64,000 nt of DNA from Acidimicrobiia bacterium. Its GTDB lineage: Bacteria; Actinomycetota; Acidimicrobiia; Acidimicrobiales; Aldehydirespiratoraceae. How positions within the stretch are numbered: position 1 is the stretch's first letter; every line of letters starts with the position of its first letter. The stretch covers positions 59,398-123,397 of the forward strand of contig JAJEEV010000033.1 of the NCBI GenBank assembly GCA_022820805.1, read 5' to 3'. A model generated the notes under the pieces. That model searched no databases. It worked only from the letters and a program-made list of their open reading frames with translations, and was not told the DNA's origin. A program made the position numbers and the translations under genes. Shown here piece after piece: positions 35,817 through 44,583 of the stretch.

Positions 35817-35881
35817 CCCGCGGTCAGGTTCATCTCGACGGTCGTGAGCCGTTGCCACTCCGCGTGATACGCCCGCAGCGG
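35813..35881 (-). pseudogene. C-terminal stub of a dioxygenase large (alpha) subunit
   Basis: Too short for the ORF track. The frame 'PLRAYHAEWQRLTTVEMNLT' then AG-stop, with its TGA overlapping the beta-subunit ATG (ATGA), is what the 3' end of a Rieske alpha subunit upstream of its beta partner should look like. It is cut off exactly where the 27-bp repeat (vapC1 tail) begins. Confidence 0.55.
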
Positions 35882-35905
35882 CGCATCGACATAGTGCCCG
35901 TCTAG
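35879..35905 (+). repeat. 27-bp direct repeat, copy 2
   Basis: Perfect copy of the vapC1 3' end (33063-33089) with no vapC body attached. It abuts the truncated alpha-subunit stub. Together with copy 1 it frames 33090-35878. Confidence 0.85.
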
Positions 35906-35949
35906 CGGCCGGCTCCTCCCGGTCGGTGCGGTCCAGACTCTGAGGTGGA

Positions 35950-36738
35950 CTACCGGAAGGTGAATGCTCCCGACATCACGGTGGCGTCTCCGACGGACAC
36001 ATCGGCGCGGGCAGTGCTTCCGTCCGCCTCGGCCGCGATCCGCAACTCGCAGCCGGGATACACGGGATTGGAGAAGCGGACCCGCGCCGCGGACAGATCA
36101 GCGGGGTGGGCGTCCACGGCGGCTGCCACGGCGCGGGCTGTCATGCCCATCGTCGCCAGGCCGTGCAGGATCGGGCCGTCCAAGCCCATGCCGGCAGCCA
36201 CCGACGCATCGACGTGAACGGGATGCTTGTCTCCGGTGAGGCGGTACAGCGCCGCCGCGTCGGGTCCGACCGCGACCGTTCCCGTCCAAGACTCCGCGAG
36301 CGGCTCCCACGGCTCGGACGGCTCCGGCGGTGGCCCGCCCCAGCCCCCGATGCCGGGCAGCAGGATCGTGTAGCCGGCCTCGAAACTGGGAGCCGACACC
36401 TCCACCTCGACGATGGTGAGCCTGCCCTTGTCGAACACGGACCGGACGCAGCCCCGCATCTGGATCGTTCCGGGCCTCAGCGGCTCGTGCACCGTCAGGC
36501 TCTGGCCCACATGCAGTGATCTGGTGCGGTCGTACGCACCGAGGTCGCCGGCCGCCTCCACGGCCCACAAGCCCAGTGCGCAGCCGTAGGTGGGAAACAC
36601 CCTGAGGCTCTGCTCGTAGACCAGTTCGAGCTGTGAAGCGGAGGCTCCCACGGCCAGCGCGTAGAGGATGGCGTCGTCAGCCGAGAAGTCGAGCCGGCGT
36701 GTGCCCAGGTCGCAGCCGGCCAGATCCTTCAGATGCAC
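35950..36738 (-). CDS. MaoC-like (R)-hydratase, double hot-dog
   Basis: A 262-residue protein with two hot-dog halves. The C-terminal one carries the hydratase-2 motif 'YRLTGDKHPVHVDASVAAGMGLDGPILHGLAT' with catalytic Asp and His. The N-terminal half is degenerate ('YALAVGASASQLELVYEQ'), as in 2-enoyl-CoA hydratase 2. Last gene of the seven-gene operon; it overlaps the enoyl-CoA hydratase gene by 10 bp. It would hydrate a trans-2-enoyl-CoA. Confidence 0.88.
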   Translation of the reverse strand: MHLKDLAGCDLGTRRLDFSADDAILYALAVGASASQLELVYEQSLRVFPTYGCALGLWAVEAAGDLGAYDRTRSLHVGQSLTVHEPLRPGTIQMRGCVRSVFDKGRLTIVEVEVSAPSFEAGYTILLPGIGGWGGPPPEPSEPWEPLAESWTGTVAVGPDAAALYRLTGDKHPVHVDASVAAGMGLDGPILHGLATMGMTARAVAAAVDAHPADLSAARVRFSNPVYPGCELRIAAEADGSTARADVSVGDATVMSGAFTFR

Positions 36739-37514
36739 TCGCTCTGGTCCCCGCTGATCGCGGCCCGGCGGGCCTCCAGAGCCCGGCGGCGTTCCGGTGA
36801 GGCCAGCCGAGCCTCCCGCTCGGGCTGCCAGTCGGCCGGGTCGAACCCCTTGCCGCTGTCGAGCGACGCCAGCAGCGCCTTGGTCGCGGCGGTGGCTTCA
36901 GGGGCGGCGGAGAGGGCCCTCAGCATGCTCTTGGCCGTCTCGACGGTGGTCCCCGACGGCACCACCGTCGCTGTGCCGTTCGACAGCTCCCAGCCCGACA
37001 GCTGCTGCTGGAGCACCATGAGGCGGCGAACGGTGGAAGAGCCGAGGCGGGCATGCAGTCGAGCCGTCGACGACGGGTTGTAGAGGATCCCGAGGCCGGT
37101 CGATGGCAGCCCGAGACGCGCCTCATCGGAGACCACGACGGCATCGCAGGCCCATGCCAGGTCGACCGCGGCTCCGTAGCAGGCGCCCTCGACTGCGGCG
37201 ACCACCGGCAGCGGGCTGAGCACCAGGCGCCGGCAGAGCCGCTCCAGTTCGTCGTCGAACCCGCGATCGTCGATGGTGCCGTTCAACTCCGACAGGTCTG
37301 CGCCCGCACTGAAGACCTTGGGGCCACCGGTGAGCAGCATGCCGACGGTGCCGGTGCCGGTGTGGCGGGCAGCATCCGATGCCGTCGCCTCGGCCGAGTC
37401 CAGCACGGCCTCGATCTGGCGGACCGTCCGGCGCCGGAGGGCGTTGGCCCGTTCCGGCCGGTCTATCTCGACCTGCCAGATCGAGCCGTCGACGGCGTGG
37501 ACGACGTCGCTCAC
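36729..37514 (-). CDS. Enoyl-CoA hydratase/isomerase family protein
   Basis: A 261-residue crotonase-fold protein. 'FSAGADLSEL' is the first oxyanion-hole segment and 'GACYGAAVDLAWACD' the second. The usual catalytic Glu positions are not obvious: the second Glu region reads 'PSTGLGILYNPSST' instead of the common 'PEVxLGLxP'. The exact reaction (hydratase, isomerase or hydrolase) is therefore unsure. GTG start; overlaps the amidase stop. Confidence 0.85.
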   Translation of the reverse strand: MSDVVHAVDGSIWQVEIDRPERANALRRRTVRQIEAVLDSAEATASDAARHTGTGTVGMLLTGGPKVFSAGADLSELNGTIDDRGFDDELERLCRRLVLSPLPVVAAVEGACYGAAVDLAWACDAVVVSDEARLGLPSTGLGILYNPSSTARLHARLGSSTVRRLMVLQQQLSGWELSNGTATVVPSGTTVETAKSMLRALSAAPEATAATKALLASLDSGKGFDPADWQPEREARLASPERRRALEARRAAISGDQSECI

Positions 37515-38902
37515 GGCGCGGGCGAGCCGACCGTGAACCGGGCGAAGGGGCGTACGCCCATTCGAGACTCGAGTTGCTCGGCCAGCGACAGCAACTCGCC
37601 GTCGCCGCCGTAGCGCCCCACGAGCTGGACCGCCGCCGGCAGGCCGTCGGCGAATCCGGCAGGAAGCACCACCGCGGGATGGCCGGAAACGTTGAAGGGC
37701 ACCGCGAACGGGAAGGCTCCCCAGAGCCGGGCCACCGGCTCACCCTCGATGGCCCGAGGGCGGCATCCGAGCTTGAAGGCGGTGGTGGCGGTGGCGGGCG
37801 TGACGATCGCATCGAATTCACGGAAGTAGCGGTCCACGCGCTCCCGGTAGCCCGCCAGGGCGGAGCGGGCCGCCGCGACAACACCCGGCTCGAGCTGCTC
37901 GGCCGCCATCAACGACCGACGGTGGTACCACGTCAGTTCGTGAAGGCCGCCGAGGAGATGGCCGCGGCGCTCGCCCTCCTCGGCCAGCACCAGCGGACCG
38001 AATATCTCCTCCCATCCGCCGAGGTCGAGTTCCACGCTGCTCACATCGTGGCCGCAGGCCGCCAGCTGCGTCACCGCGGCAGCCGCCGCGCCGCCGACGT
38101 CGGCGTCGATCGGACGGCCTTCGGGTTTGGCACACCAGGCGATCCGCAGCGTCCTTGGGCCGGACCGGGCGTCCCCCGCGCCCGCGCCGCCGCCGTTGCC
38201 GTCGCCGGACAGCACGGTGTGCAGGCAGCGGGCGTCGGCGACGCTGCGAGCGAGGGGCCCGACGGAGATGAAGGGGCTGAAGGCTCGGAATCCTCCGTCG
38301 TCGTCGATGGACCCGTAGGTGGGCTTGAAGCCCACGAGGCCGCAGAACGATGCCGGGATGCGGATGGAGCCACCACCGTCGGACCCGAGGCCGAGCGTGC
38401 AGGTGCCGGAAGCGACCGACGCCGCCGCGCCGCCGCTGGACCCGCCGGCGGTCCGGCCGGGGTCGAAGGGATTGGCGGTGTCGGGGCCCAGCAGGTTGTC
38501 CGTGGTGGCCGACTGGCAGAACTCCGAGACGTTGGTCTTGCCGACCAGGACCGCTCCGGCCCGGCGCAGGCGGCGCACCGCCCCGGAGTCGTGGCTGGCA
38601 ACGTCGTCGGCGTGGGCCAGCGAACCGAGCGTGGTGACATGTCCGGAGATGTGGAAGGCGTCCTTGACCGAGACTGGAACGCCGGCGAGGGGGCCGGCGC
38701 TGCCGTTGCGGTAGGCCCTCTCGGCCGCGGCGGCCTGGTCGCGTGCCAGTTCCGGCGTGGGCAGCACGTACGCGTGCAGGGTCGGGTTGACCTCGGCGAT
38801 GCGCGCCTGAGCCATCTCGGAGACCTCGACCGGTGACAGCGAGCCGCCCCGGTAGGCCTCCACAAGCCGCGACAGCGGCCACCACAGGGGGCTGTCATCC
38901 AC
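37511..38902 (-). CDS. Amidase (amidase-signature family)
   Basis: A 463-residue Ser-cisSer-Lys amidohydrolase. Lys lies in 'VSVKDAFHISGH', the Gly/Ser-rich signature is 'GRTAGGSSGGAAASVASG' and the nucleophile region 'GLGSDGGGSIRIPASFCG'. GTG 38902 overlaps the stop of the upstream SDR. Within the operon it would release an amine or ammonia from an amide, a clue to the pathway substrate. GatA is unlikely because no gatB/C is nearby. Confidence 0.9.
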   Translation of the reverse strand: MDDSPLWWPLSRLVEAYRGGSLSPVEVSEMAQARIAEVNPTLHAYVLPTPELARDQAAAAERAYRNGSAGPLAGVPVSVKDAFHISGHVTTLGSLAHADDVASHDSGAVRRLRRAGAVLVGKTNVSEFCQSATTDNLLGPDTANPFDPGRTAGGSSGGAAASVASGTCTLGLGSDGGGSIRIPASFCGLVGFKPTYGSIDDDGGFRAFSPFISVGPLARSVADARCLHTVLSGDGNGGGAGAGDARSGPRTLRIAWCAKPEGRPIDADVGGAAAAAVTQLAACGHDVSSVELDLGGWEEIFGPLVLAEEGERRGHLLGGLHELTWYHRRSLMAAEQLEPGVVAAARSALAGYRERVDRYFREFDAIVTPATATTAFKLGCRPRAIEGEPVARLWGAFPFAVPFNVSGHPAVVLPAGFADGLPAAVQLVGRYGGDGELLSLAEQLESRMGVRPFARFTVGSPAP

Positions 38903-39656
38903 GGGCCGACACGCCTCCGGAGACGGTGAGCACCTCTCCGGTGATGTAGCCGGCCTCGTCCGATGCCAGGAACGAGACCATGCTCGCCACATCGTCAGGC
39001 CGCCCGATGCGACCGAGGAACGCCTTGTCGGCGAGGTAGCTGTCGAAGAACTCCTGGGGGTAGATCCTGCGTAGGAAGTCGTTGTAGATCAGGCCCGGGG
39101 CCACCGCGTTGACCCGCACTCCGTGGACTGCGTTCTCGGCCGCGGCGACCCGGGTGAGCGCCAGGACGCCGGCCTTGGCCGCGGAGTAGGCGGCGCCGTG
39201 CTCGGTGGACATCTCCCAGGCCGCGATCGACGAGATGTTGATGATTGAGCCGCCGCCTCCGGCGATCATGGCTTCCAGCGCGTAGCGCATGCAGACGAAC
39301 GTGCCGGTCAAGTCCACGTCGAGGCAGCGCTGCCAGGTGCCCAGCGACATCTCGGCCACCGGCTCGATCCTCGACCAGCCCGCGTTGTTGACCAGCACGC
39401 CGAGTCCGCCCTTGGCTGCCGTCACCTCCGACATGACCTCGCGAACCTGATCGTGGTCGGCGACGTCGAGTTGATGGGCGCTCACCTCGCGCCCGACCTC
39501 GTCGGCGAGGGCCTCGGCGAACAGGTGGCAGCGCCGCTCGTGGGCGTCGGTCACGACGACGTCCAGCCCGTCGTGGGCGAGCCGTCGGGCCACTGCTGCT
39601 CCGATGCCGGCACCGGCGGCCGCGGTAACCAGCGCCACTGGCGGGCCTGTTGACAT
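38895..39656 (-). CDS. Short-chain dehydrogenase/reductase
   Basis: A classical SDR of 253 residues: 'TAAAGAGIGAAVARRL' cofactor loop, 'VVTDAHE' (NAD-favouring Asp), 'VNNAG', 'INISSIAAWEMSTEHGAAYSAAKAG' with Ser/Tyr/Lys. ATG 39656 overlaps the LLM gene stop (TGATG). The ORF-track extension to 40274 is a read-through of the neighbouring gene's antiphase. It probably oxidises a hydroxyacyl intermediate; substrate inferred only from operon context. Confidence 0.88.
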   Translation of the reverse strand: MSTGPPVALVTAAAGAGIGAAVARRLAHDGLDVVVTDAHERRCHLFAEALADEVGREVSAHQLDVADHDQVREVMSEVTAAKGGLGVLVNNAGWSRIEPVAEMSLGTWQRCLDVDLTGTFVCMRYALEAMIAGGGGSIINISSIAAWEMSTEHGAAYSAAKAGVLALTRVAAAENAVHGVRVNAVAPGLIYNDFLRRIYPQEFFDSYLADKAFLGRIGRPDDVASMVSFLASDEAGYITGEVLTVSGGVSARG

Positions 39657-40669
39657 CAGCTTCCTCCTTCTGCCTCGACGGCGCTGATCACGGTGCCGGC
39701 CAGGTACGCGAGCCGCTCCTCGCGTCCACCGGACAGCAGCGCGAAGGTGATCCGGTCGATGTCGAGTTGCCAGAGCCGGCGGATCCGGCCCACACACGTG
39801 TCGAGATCGCCGACCAGCGCCACCGACTTGACGAAGTCGTCGGAGACGGTGTGCTTGTGACCGGCCTGCAGCGAGAGGTGATCGACGAGGCCGTAGGCGT
39901 CCGCGGCGCGCGCGAACTCTCCGCGGAACCTCTCCCACGCGGGCGGCATCCGCCTCCACGGATGGAACGTGGCCGCCTGACTGGTGGCCCATGCCCGAAC
40001 GTCGTCGAGGGCGCGCTCCTCGTCGTCGCTCACCGACATGGTGACGAACAGGTCGACAGTCAGCTCGCGGCGGTCCCGTCCCGCGGTCTTCAGCCCCTCG
40101 TGGATGTAGTCGAGCTGCCAGGAGCAGAAATCCGGGTCCGCGGCCCCCATGAGCACGGCGCCGTCGCAGGTCTCGCCCGCGAGGCGCAGCATGGCGGGCT
40201 GCGACACCGCCAGATAGACGGGGATCTGGCGTCTCGCGGCGGCCAGACGCACCCGGGTGCCGTAGAGGTCGCACGGCTCGCCGCTGAAGAGCTGCCGGAA
40301 CTCGTCGATCCCAGAGCGCAGGGCGCCCAGCCTGGACGGCACGCCTCCGGCGCCGAGCACGGCCGACCAGCCCGCCCCGAGTCCGAGCACGGCCCGGCCG
40401 TTGGAGAGCTCGTCGAGCGCGGCGGTGGCATTGGCCGTCACCGTGGGGTGTCGGGTGACGAGGTTGGTGACCCCCGCGCCGATGAGCACGTTCTCAGTGG
40501 ACAGCGCGGCCAGGTTCATGGCGGCGTACACGTCCTTCATCCCGAGCTGGAAGTCGATGTACCAGAGCACCTCGAACCCGTGCTCATCGACGGCCCGCGC
40601 CAGCTCCGACGTCCGGCTGAGCGGTTCCCGGGGGCTCACACCCATGGAGATGCCGTAGGAGCCGGTCAC
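39656..40669 (-). CDS. Luciferase-like (LLM) F420- or flavin-dependent oxidoreductase
   Basis: A 337-residue TIM-barrel oxidoreductase: 'YGISMGVSPREPLSRTSELA', 'GAGVTNLVTRHPTVTANATAAL', 'GRAVLGLGAGWSA' and 'DGAVLMGAADPDF' are typical of F420-dependent LLM enzymes in actinobacteria. GTG start overlapping the hydrolase stop. It may carry out the oxygenation or reduction step of the pathway. Cofactor choice (F420 or FMN) cannot be read from sequence by eye. Confidence 0.87.
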   Translation of the reverse strand: MTGSYGISMGVSPREPLSRTSELARAVDEHGFEVLWYIDFQLGMKDVYAAMNLAALSTENVLIGAGVTNLVTRHPTVTANATAALDELSNGRAVLGLGAGWSAVLGAGGVPSRLGALRSGIDEFRQLFSGEPCDLYGTRVRLAAARRQIPVYLAVSQPAMLRLAGETCDGAVLMGAADPDFCSWQLDYIHEGLKTAGRDRRELTVDLFVTMSVSDDEERALDDVRAWATSQAATFHPWRRMPPAWERFRGEFARAADAYGLVDHLSLQAGHKHTVSDDFVKSVALVGDLDTCVGRIRRLWQLDIDRITFALLSGGREERLAYLAGTVISAVEAEGGS

Positions 40670-41460
40670 GGGGCTGCCCTCGCACGCAGGAGTCGGGCGA
40701 GAAGCTCGCCGTAGGCGTCGGGCCGGTCGACCGACAGCAGATGACCGGCTCCGGCGACCTCGTGATAGCGGCTGTGGCAGACAGTGTCGACGATGATGTC
40801 GGACGCCCGGCGCGGGCAGAAGACGTCGTGCTGTGCACCGACGACGTCCACCGGGGCCTCGATCCGGGCCAGCAGCGGGTTCAGCGGCTCGTCGCGGATC
40901 CCGACCATCGCTCGGGCCGCGTTCACGTAGCCGCGGCCGTCACCGACGGCCTCCAGCCGTCTCCGAGCCGCCGAGTCGATGTCGGCCCCGGTCACGATCT
41001 GCTTGCTGGTGTCGTCGCGGAGTCCCGCCTCGAACCGGGCCCGGTCGCCGGCCTCCAGCTGCGCGATACGGCCGGCGAAGAACTGGGCCGCGGCCTTCCC
41101 GACGATCGACGAGGTGGCCACCACCACGAGATGCCGGATCAGCGCGGGCGCATCGACGGCGGCCCTGAGTCCGACGGTGCCGCCCAGCGAATAGCCGACG
41201 ACCGCAGCCGGACCGGTCACCATTCGCAGGAACGCCTCCAGGTCGCCGCTCAACTGCGCCAGGGTGCCGTCGCCCTGCCCGAGAGTTGTCCGACCGTGGC
41301 CCCGGAGGTCCACGGCGTAGACGGTGAACTCGTCAAGACGGGCCGCGACGGCGTCCCATGAGCGATGGTCCTCGGCCAGTCCGTGCAGCAGCACCACCGG
41401 CGGACCCGAGCCCCGCGACCGGTAGTGGACCACGATGTCGTCCAGCTCGATGGTGCTCAC
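40666..41460 (-). CDS. Alpha/beta hydrolase
   Basis: A 264-residue hydrolase: 'PPVVLLHGLAEDHRSWDAV' oxyanion segment, 'VVGYSLGGTVGLRAA' nucleophile elbow, Asp in 'VVGAQHDVFCP' and His in 'VAGAGHLLSVDRP'. Start overlaps the acyl-CoA ligase stop by 4 bp. All triad residues are present. Role in the operon: ester, lactone or C-C bond hydrolysis, not determined. Confidence 0.88.
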   Translation of the reverse strand: MSTIELDDIVVHYRSRGSGPPVVLLHGLAEDHRSWDAVAARLDEFTVYAVDLRGHGRTTLGQGDGTLAQLSGDLEAFLRMVTGPAAVVGYSLGGTVGLRAAVDAPALIRHLVVVATSSIVGKAAAQFFAGRIAQLEAGDRARFEAGLRDDTSKQIVTGADIDSAARRRLEAVGDGRGYVNAARAMVGIRDEPLNPLLARIEAPVDVVGAQHDVFCPRRASDIIVDTVCHSRYHEVAGAGHLLSVDRPDAYGELLARLLRARAAP

Positions 41461-43070
41461 CGGTCCGGGCCTCGATCCGGGCCTGCCCCGCCGGCGCCTA
41501 CCAGTTCGTCCCGCAGCTGCTGCTTGCGGATCTTGCCTGCGGCCGTTCGCGGGAGACGATCAACCTGCACCAGCCGCTCGGGCCAGTACCTCCGGGGCAG
41601 CCCCTGGCTCGCGCAGAAGGAGACCACATCATCGAGGTCGATGGGAGAGCCGGCCTGCACCACCGCGCAGATGCGCTCACCCAGGCGCTCGTCGGGCCAG
41701 CCGATGACGGCCACTCCGACCACATCGGGGTGGGCGGCGATCGTGTTCTCGGTGTCGACCGGCGAGATGTTCACACCGGCGCGGATGATCAGGTCCTTGA
41801 GTCGCCCGGTGATGGTGACGTAGCCGTCGGCGCCGATGCGGGCCAGGTCCCCGGTGCGGAAGAACCCGTCGCCCACCAGGTGGGAGTCGTACATCTCGGC
41901 CTGACCGTAGTAGCCGTTGAACACGCCCGGCCCCCGCATGACGAGCTCGCCTTCCCCGTGGGCCTGCAGCCCCATGTCGGCGTCGAGGACGCACAGCTCG
42001 AGACCGGGCAGCCCGACTCCCACCGTGGTCGCGACCTGCTGCTCGGTGGACCCGGCCACGCAGGTCGTCAAGCCGCCCTCGGTCATTCCCCACAGCGGCG
42101 TGACGAACGTGTCCGGCAGCTCGGTGCGGCAACGGCGGATCAGCGCGGGCGGCACCTGGGCCCCACCGCACAGGAATGTCCGCAGCGGCGCCAGCTTGGG
42201 CTCGCGGCGGTGCCAGGGAGCCTCGGCCAGATCCAGCAGGAACGGGGTCGCCGCCGCGGTGAACTCGGCTCGGTGGCGGGCCACCAGTTCCAAGGCGGCT
42301 CCGGCATCCCATTGGTCCTGGAGGATGAGCGGGGCACCCAGGAACAGCGACAGGCGGGCGCCGTGGATCGCGCCGACGCTGTGTCCGAGCGGTGACGGCA
42401 TGAAGACGGGCGTAGCGGAGCTGAGGAGGAAGCGTTCGGCGAACTGCTGGTTGAGTGCGGCCAGCGTGTCCTCGCTGTGGCTGACCGCCTTCGGGGGCCC
42501 GGTCGTGCTCGACGTGAACATCAGATGCGCGATCGCCTCGGGCACTCCCAGCGCCGACCCATCCGGGCCGACCTCCAGCCCGGACACCTGCGGACCAGAC
42601 ACCTCCAGTCCGGTGCCCTCCGCGACGGCCACCGGGATCGGGACGGAGGCCGCGGCGGCAACTCGCCCGACCGCTTCCGCCGACGGTCCCCGCCGGCTGC
42701 GGCCGGCGCAGACGACCAGGGCCGGCTCCACCAGCTCGAGGATGTGGCTCAGGTGGGCCTCGGACGTGGTGACCGGGGCGGTGGCCGGGACATGGCCCGC
42801 CCTCAAGGTGGCCAGGAACATGACCACCCAGGAAGCGGAGTTGGGGAGGACGATGACGACCACCCGCCGGCCGGGGCCGGTGACCGAGCGGATCGCCTCC
42901 CCGGCCACGCCCGCTGCGTGCCACAACTGTGACCGGGAGAGGATGGCGCTGCCGCTCACGACGGCCAGTTCGTCGGGCCTCTCGACGACGTGCGACTCGA
43001 AACGGTCGACCAGCCTCCGGCCGGTCCACCACCCGGCGAGCCGGTAACGCTCGGCCACGTCATCGACCAC
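41457..43070 (-). CDS. Acyl-CoA synthetase (AMP-forming ligase)
   Basis: A 537-residue adenylate-forming ligase. The P-loop-like 'MFTSSTTGPPKAVSHS', 'LWGMTEGG' (motif A5), 'FFRTGDLARIGADGYVTITGR' and the C-terminal Lys in 'LPRTAAGKIRKQQL' are all present. GTG 43070 follows 'ggaggg', so I prefer it to the ORF-track start at 43256. It is the first gene of the operon, divergent from the TetR gene, and would activate a carboxylic acid to its CoA thioester for the hydratases downstream. Confidence 0.9.
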   Translation of the reverse strand: MVDDVAERYRLAGWWTGRRLVDRFESHVVERPDELAVVSGSAILSRSQLWHAAGVAGEAIRSVTGPGRRVVVIVLPNSASWVVMFLATLRAGHVPATAPVTTSEAHLSHILELVEPALVVCAGRSRRGPSAEAVGRVAAAASVPIPVAVAEGTGLEVSGPQVSGLEVGPDGSALGVPEAIAHLMFTSSTTGPPKAVSHSEDTLAALNQQFAERFLLSSATPVFMPSPLGHSVGAIHGARLSLFLGAPLILQDQWDAGAALELVARHRAEFTAAATPFLLDLAEAPWHRREPKLAPLRTFLCGGAQVPPALIRRCRTELPDTFVTPLWGMTEGGLTTCVAGSTEQQVATTVGVGLPGLELCVLDADMGLQAHGEGELVMRGPGVFNGYYGQAEMYDSHLVGDGFFRTGDLARIGADGYVTITGRLKDLIIRAGVNISPVDTENTIAAHPDVVGVAVIGWPDERLGERICAVVQAGSPIDLDDVVSFCASQGLPRRYWPERLVQVDRLPRTAAGKIRKQQLRDELVGAGGAGPDRGPDR

Positions 43071-43171
43071 TGCTGCCCTCCACGTCCGTTCGGCTCGACG
43101 GCAGTATTGCAGGTGCCTGCCAGAATCAGGAGACTGACGTCGCTTTTGCTTCATTGGGGGGAGCGCGCATG

Positions 43172-43188
43172 GTGCGGTAGGATCGCAC
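43172..43188. promoter_or_regulatory. Inverted repeat upstream of tetR (candidate operator)
   Basis: 'gtgcggtaggatcgcac' is a 5-7-5 inverted repeat ending 4 bp before the TetR ATG. The loop contains 'taggat', a plausible -10 for the TetR gene. Binding here could regulate the TetR gene and perhaps the divergent catabolic operon. Confidence 0.5.
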
Positions 43189-43192
43189 GTCC

Positions 43193-43807
43193 ATGGCCAC
43201 TGAGCCGACCACGCCCAAGGGCCAACGAACCCGGCAGACCATCCTCGACGCCGCATCGAAGGTCTTCACCCGAGACGGCTACGTCGATGCCCGCATGAGC
43301 GACGTCGCCGAGCAGGCCGGGCTCTCCCTCGGCGGCCTGTACCGGTATTTCGAGAACAAGGAGGACCTGTTCGGCAGCGTCATCCGGGACCTGCACGAGG
43401 AGCTCTTCCGTCTGAGCCGGTCGTCGACGCCCATCGTCGAGGACCCTGAGGCCGCCCTGTTCGAAGCCAACCTCGGCTACCTCCGGCACTACCACGCCAA
43501 CAGCGGAGTGCTGCGTGCGTTCATCGAGGCGACAACGGTGGAGGAGCGCTTCACCACCATCTGGTGGACGATGCGCGAGCGACACGTGGCCCGGTTCGTG
43601 CATGCGGTGGAGAACGACGACCGCGTCCAGCTCGGGGGGCTCGATCCGGCAACCGTGGCCCGGGCCATGGCCTCGCTCGTCGAGCAGACCGCGTACACGA
43701 CGTTCGCCCACGCCGCGCTCAACACCGCGCCGGTGGACGTCGAGACGGTCGCTCGCATCGTGACCAGGGCCTGGTACCGCAGCTTCTACGGGGACTCCCC
43801 CGCCTGA
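43193..43807 (+). CDS. TetR-family regulator
   Basis: A 204-residue repressor with an N-terminal helix-turn-helix 'TILDAASKVFTRDGYVDARMSDVAEQAGLSLGGLYRYFENKEDLF'; the C-terminal ligand domain is unassigned. It is divergent from the acyl-CoA ligase operon with a 122-bp spacer, the usual layout for a local pathway regulator. Likely inducer: an acyl-CoA or pathway substrate (inference). Confidence 0.9.
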   Translation: MATEPTTPKGQRTRQTILDAASKVFTRDGYVDARMSDVAEQAGLSLGGLYRYFENKEDLFGSVIRDLHEELFRLSRSSTPIVEDPEAALFEANLGYLRHYHANSGVLRAFIEATTVEERFTTIWWTMRERHVARFVHAVENDDRVQLGGLDPATVARAMASLVEQTAYTTFAHAALNTAPVDVETVARIVTRAWYRSFYGDSPA

Positions 43808-43869
43808 CAGCCTCGGACCGGCCGCCAGGTCGGACACGCCTCCCGGCCGTGCCGTGCCCCGCGGGCGGC

Positions 43870-44583
43870 TCATATCTCGGCGCCGAGGTAGGCGGCCGCT
43901 AGCCTCTCGTCGGCCAGGAGTTCCCGGCTGGTGGCCTCCAGGGCCACCTCCCCGGACTCGAGCACGAAGGCCCGGTCGCAGATGTGGAGCGCCTCGTGGG
44001 CTCGTTGCTCCACGACGATCATCGCGGTCGTCTCGCTCTCGAGCAGCCGCGCGATGCCCTCGAAGATGTCGTCGGCGGCTCGGGGAGCCAAGCCCATCGA
44101 GGGCTCGTCGAGCATGAGCAGCCGCGGGCAGGCCATCACGCCGCGCGCCACCGCCAGCATCTGCTGCTGGCCGCCCGACAGCGCGCCTCCGTCGCGGTTG
44201 AGCATGCCGGCCAGCGCAGGGAAGATCTCGAGCACGAGGTCGCGGCGCTCGTCGTGGCGGTCCCGGGCGATGCTGCGGTGGCTGCCGAGCCGGAGATTGT
44301 CGGCCACCGTCATCGACGCGAAGATCATCCGCCCCTGGGGCACGTGCACGATGCCGGCCTCGACGCGCCTGTGCGGCGCCTGCGAGAGAAGATCCCGGTC
44401 CTCGAAGCTGATCGAGCCGGAATCGGCTGCCACGGTGCCGCTGATCGCCTTCAGCAGGGTGGTCTTCCCCGCGCCGTTGGGTCCCAGGATGGCGACGCGC
44501 TCCCCCCGACCGACTCGAAAGTCGACGGAGCGCAGCGCGGGGACGCCGTCGTAGCCGGCGCAGAGGTCACTGATCTCGAGCAT
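43870..44583 (-). CDS. livF: Branched-chain amino acid-type ABC ATPase LivF
   Basis: A 237-residue ATPase. Walker A 'GPNGAGKTTLL', signature 'LSGGQQQMLAVAR', Walker B 'LLMLDEPSMGL', and the LivF-typical 'VPQGRMIFASMTVADNL'. It is the last gene of the importer operon and overlaps the livM-livG stop by 17 bp. It couples ATP hydrolysis to uptake together with the LivG domain. Confidence 0.92.
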   Translation of the reverse strand: MLEISDLCAGYDGVPALRSVDFRVGRGERVAILGPNGAGKTTLLKAISGTVAADSGSISFEDRDLLSQAPHRRVEAGIVHVPQGRMIFASMTVADNLRLGSHRSIARDRHDERRDLVLEIFPALAGMLNRDGGALSGGQQQMLAVARGVMACPRLLMLDEPSMGLAPRAADDIFEGIARLLESETTAMIVVEQRAHEALHICDRAFVLESGEVALEATSRELLADERLAAAYLGAEI

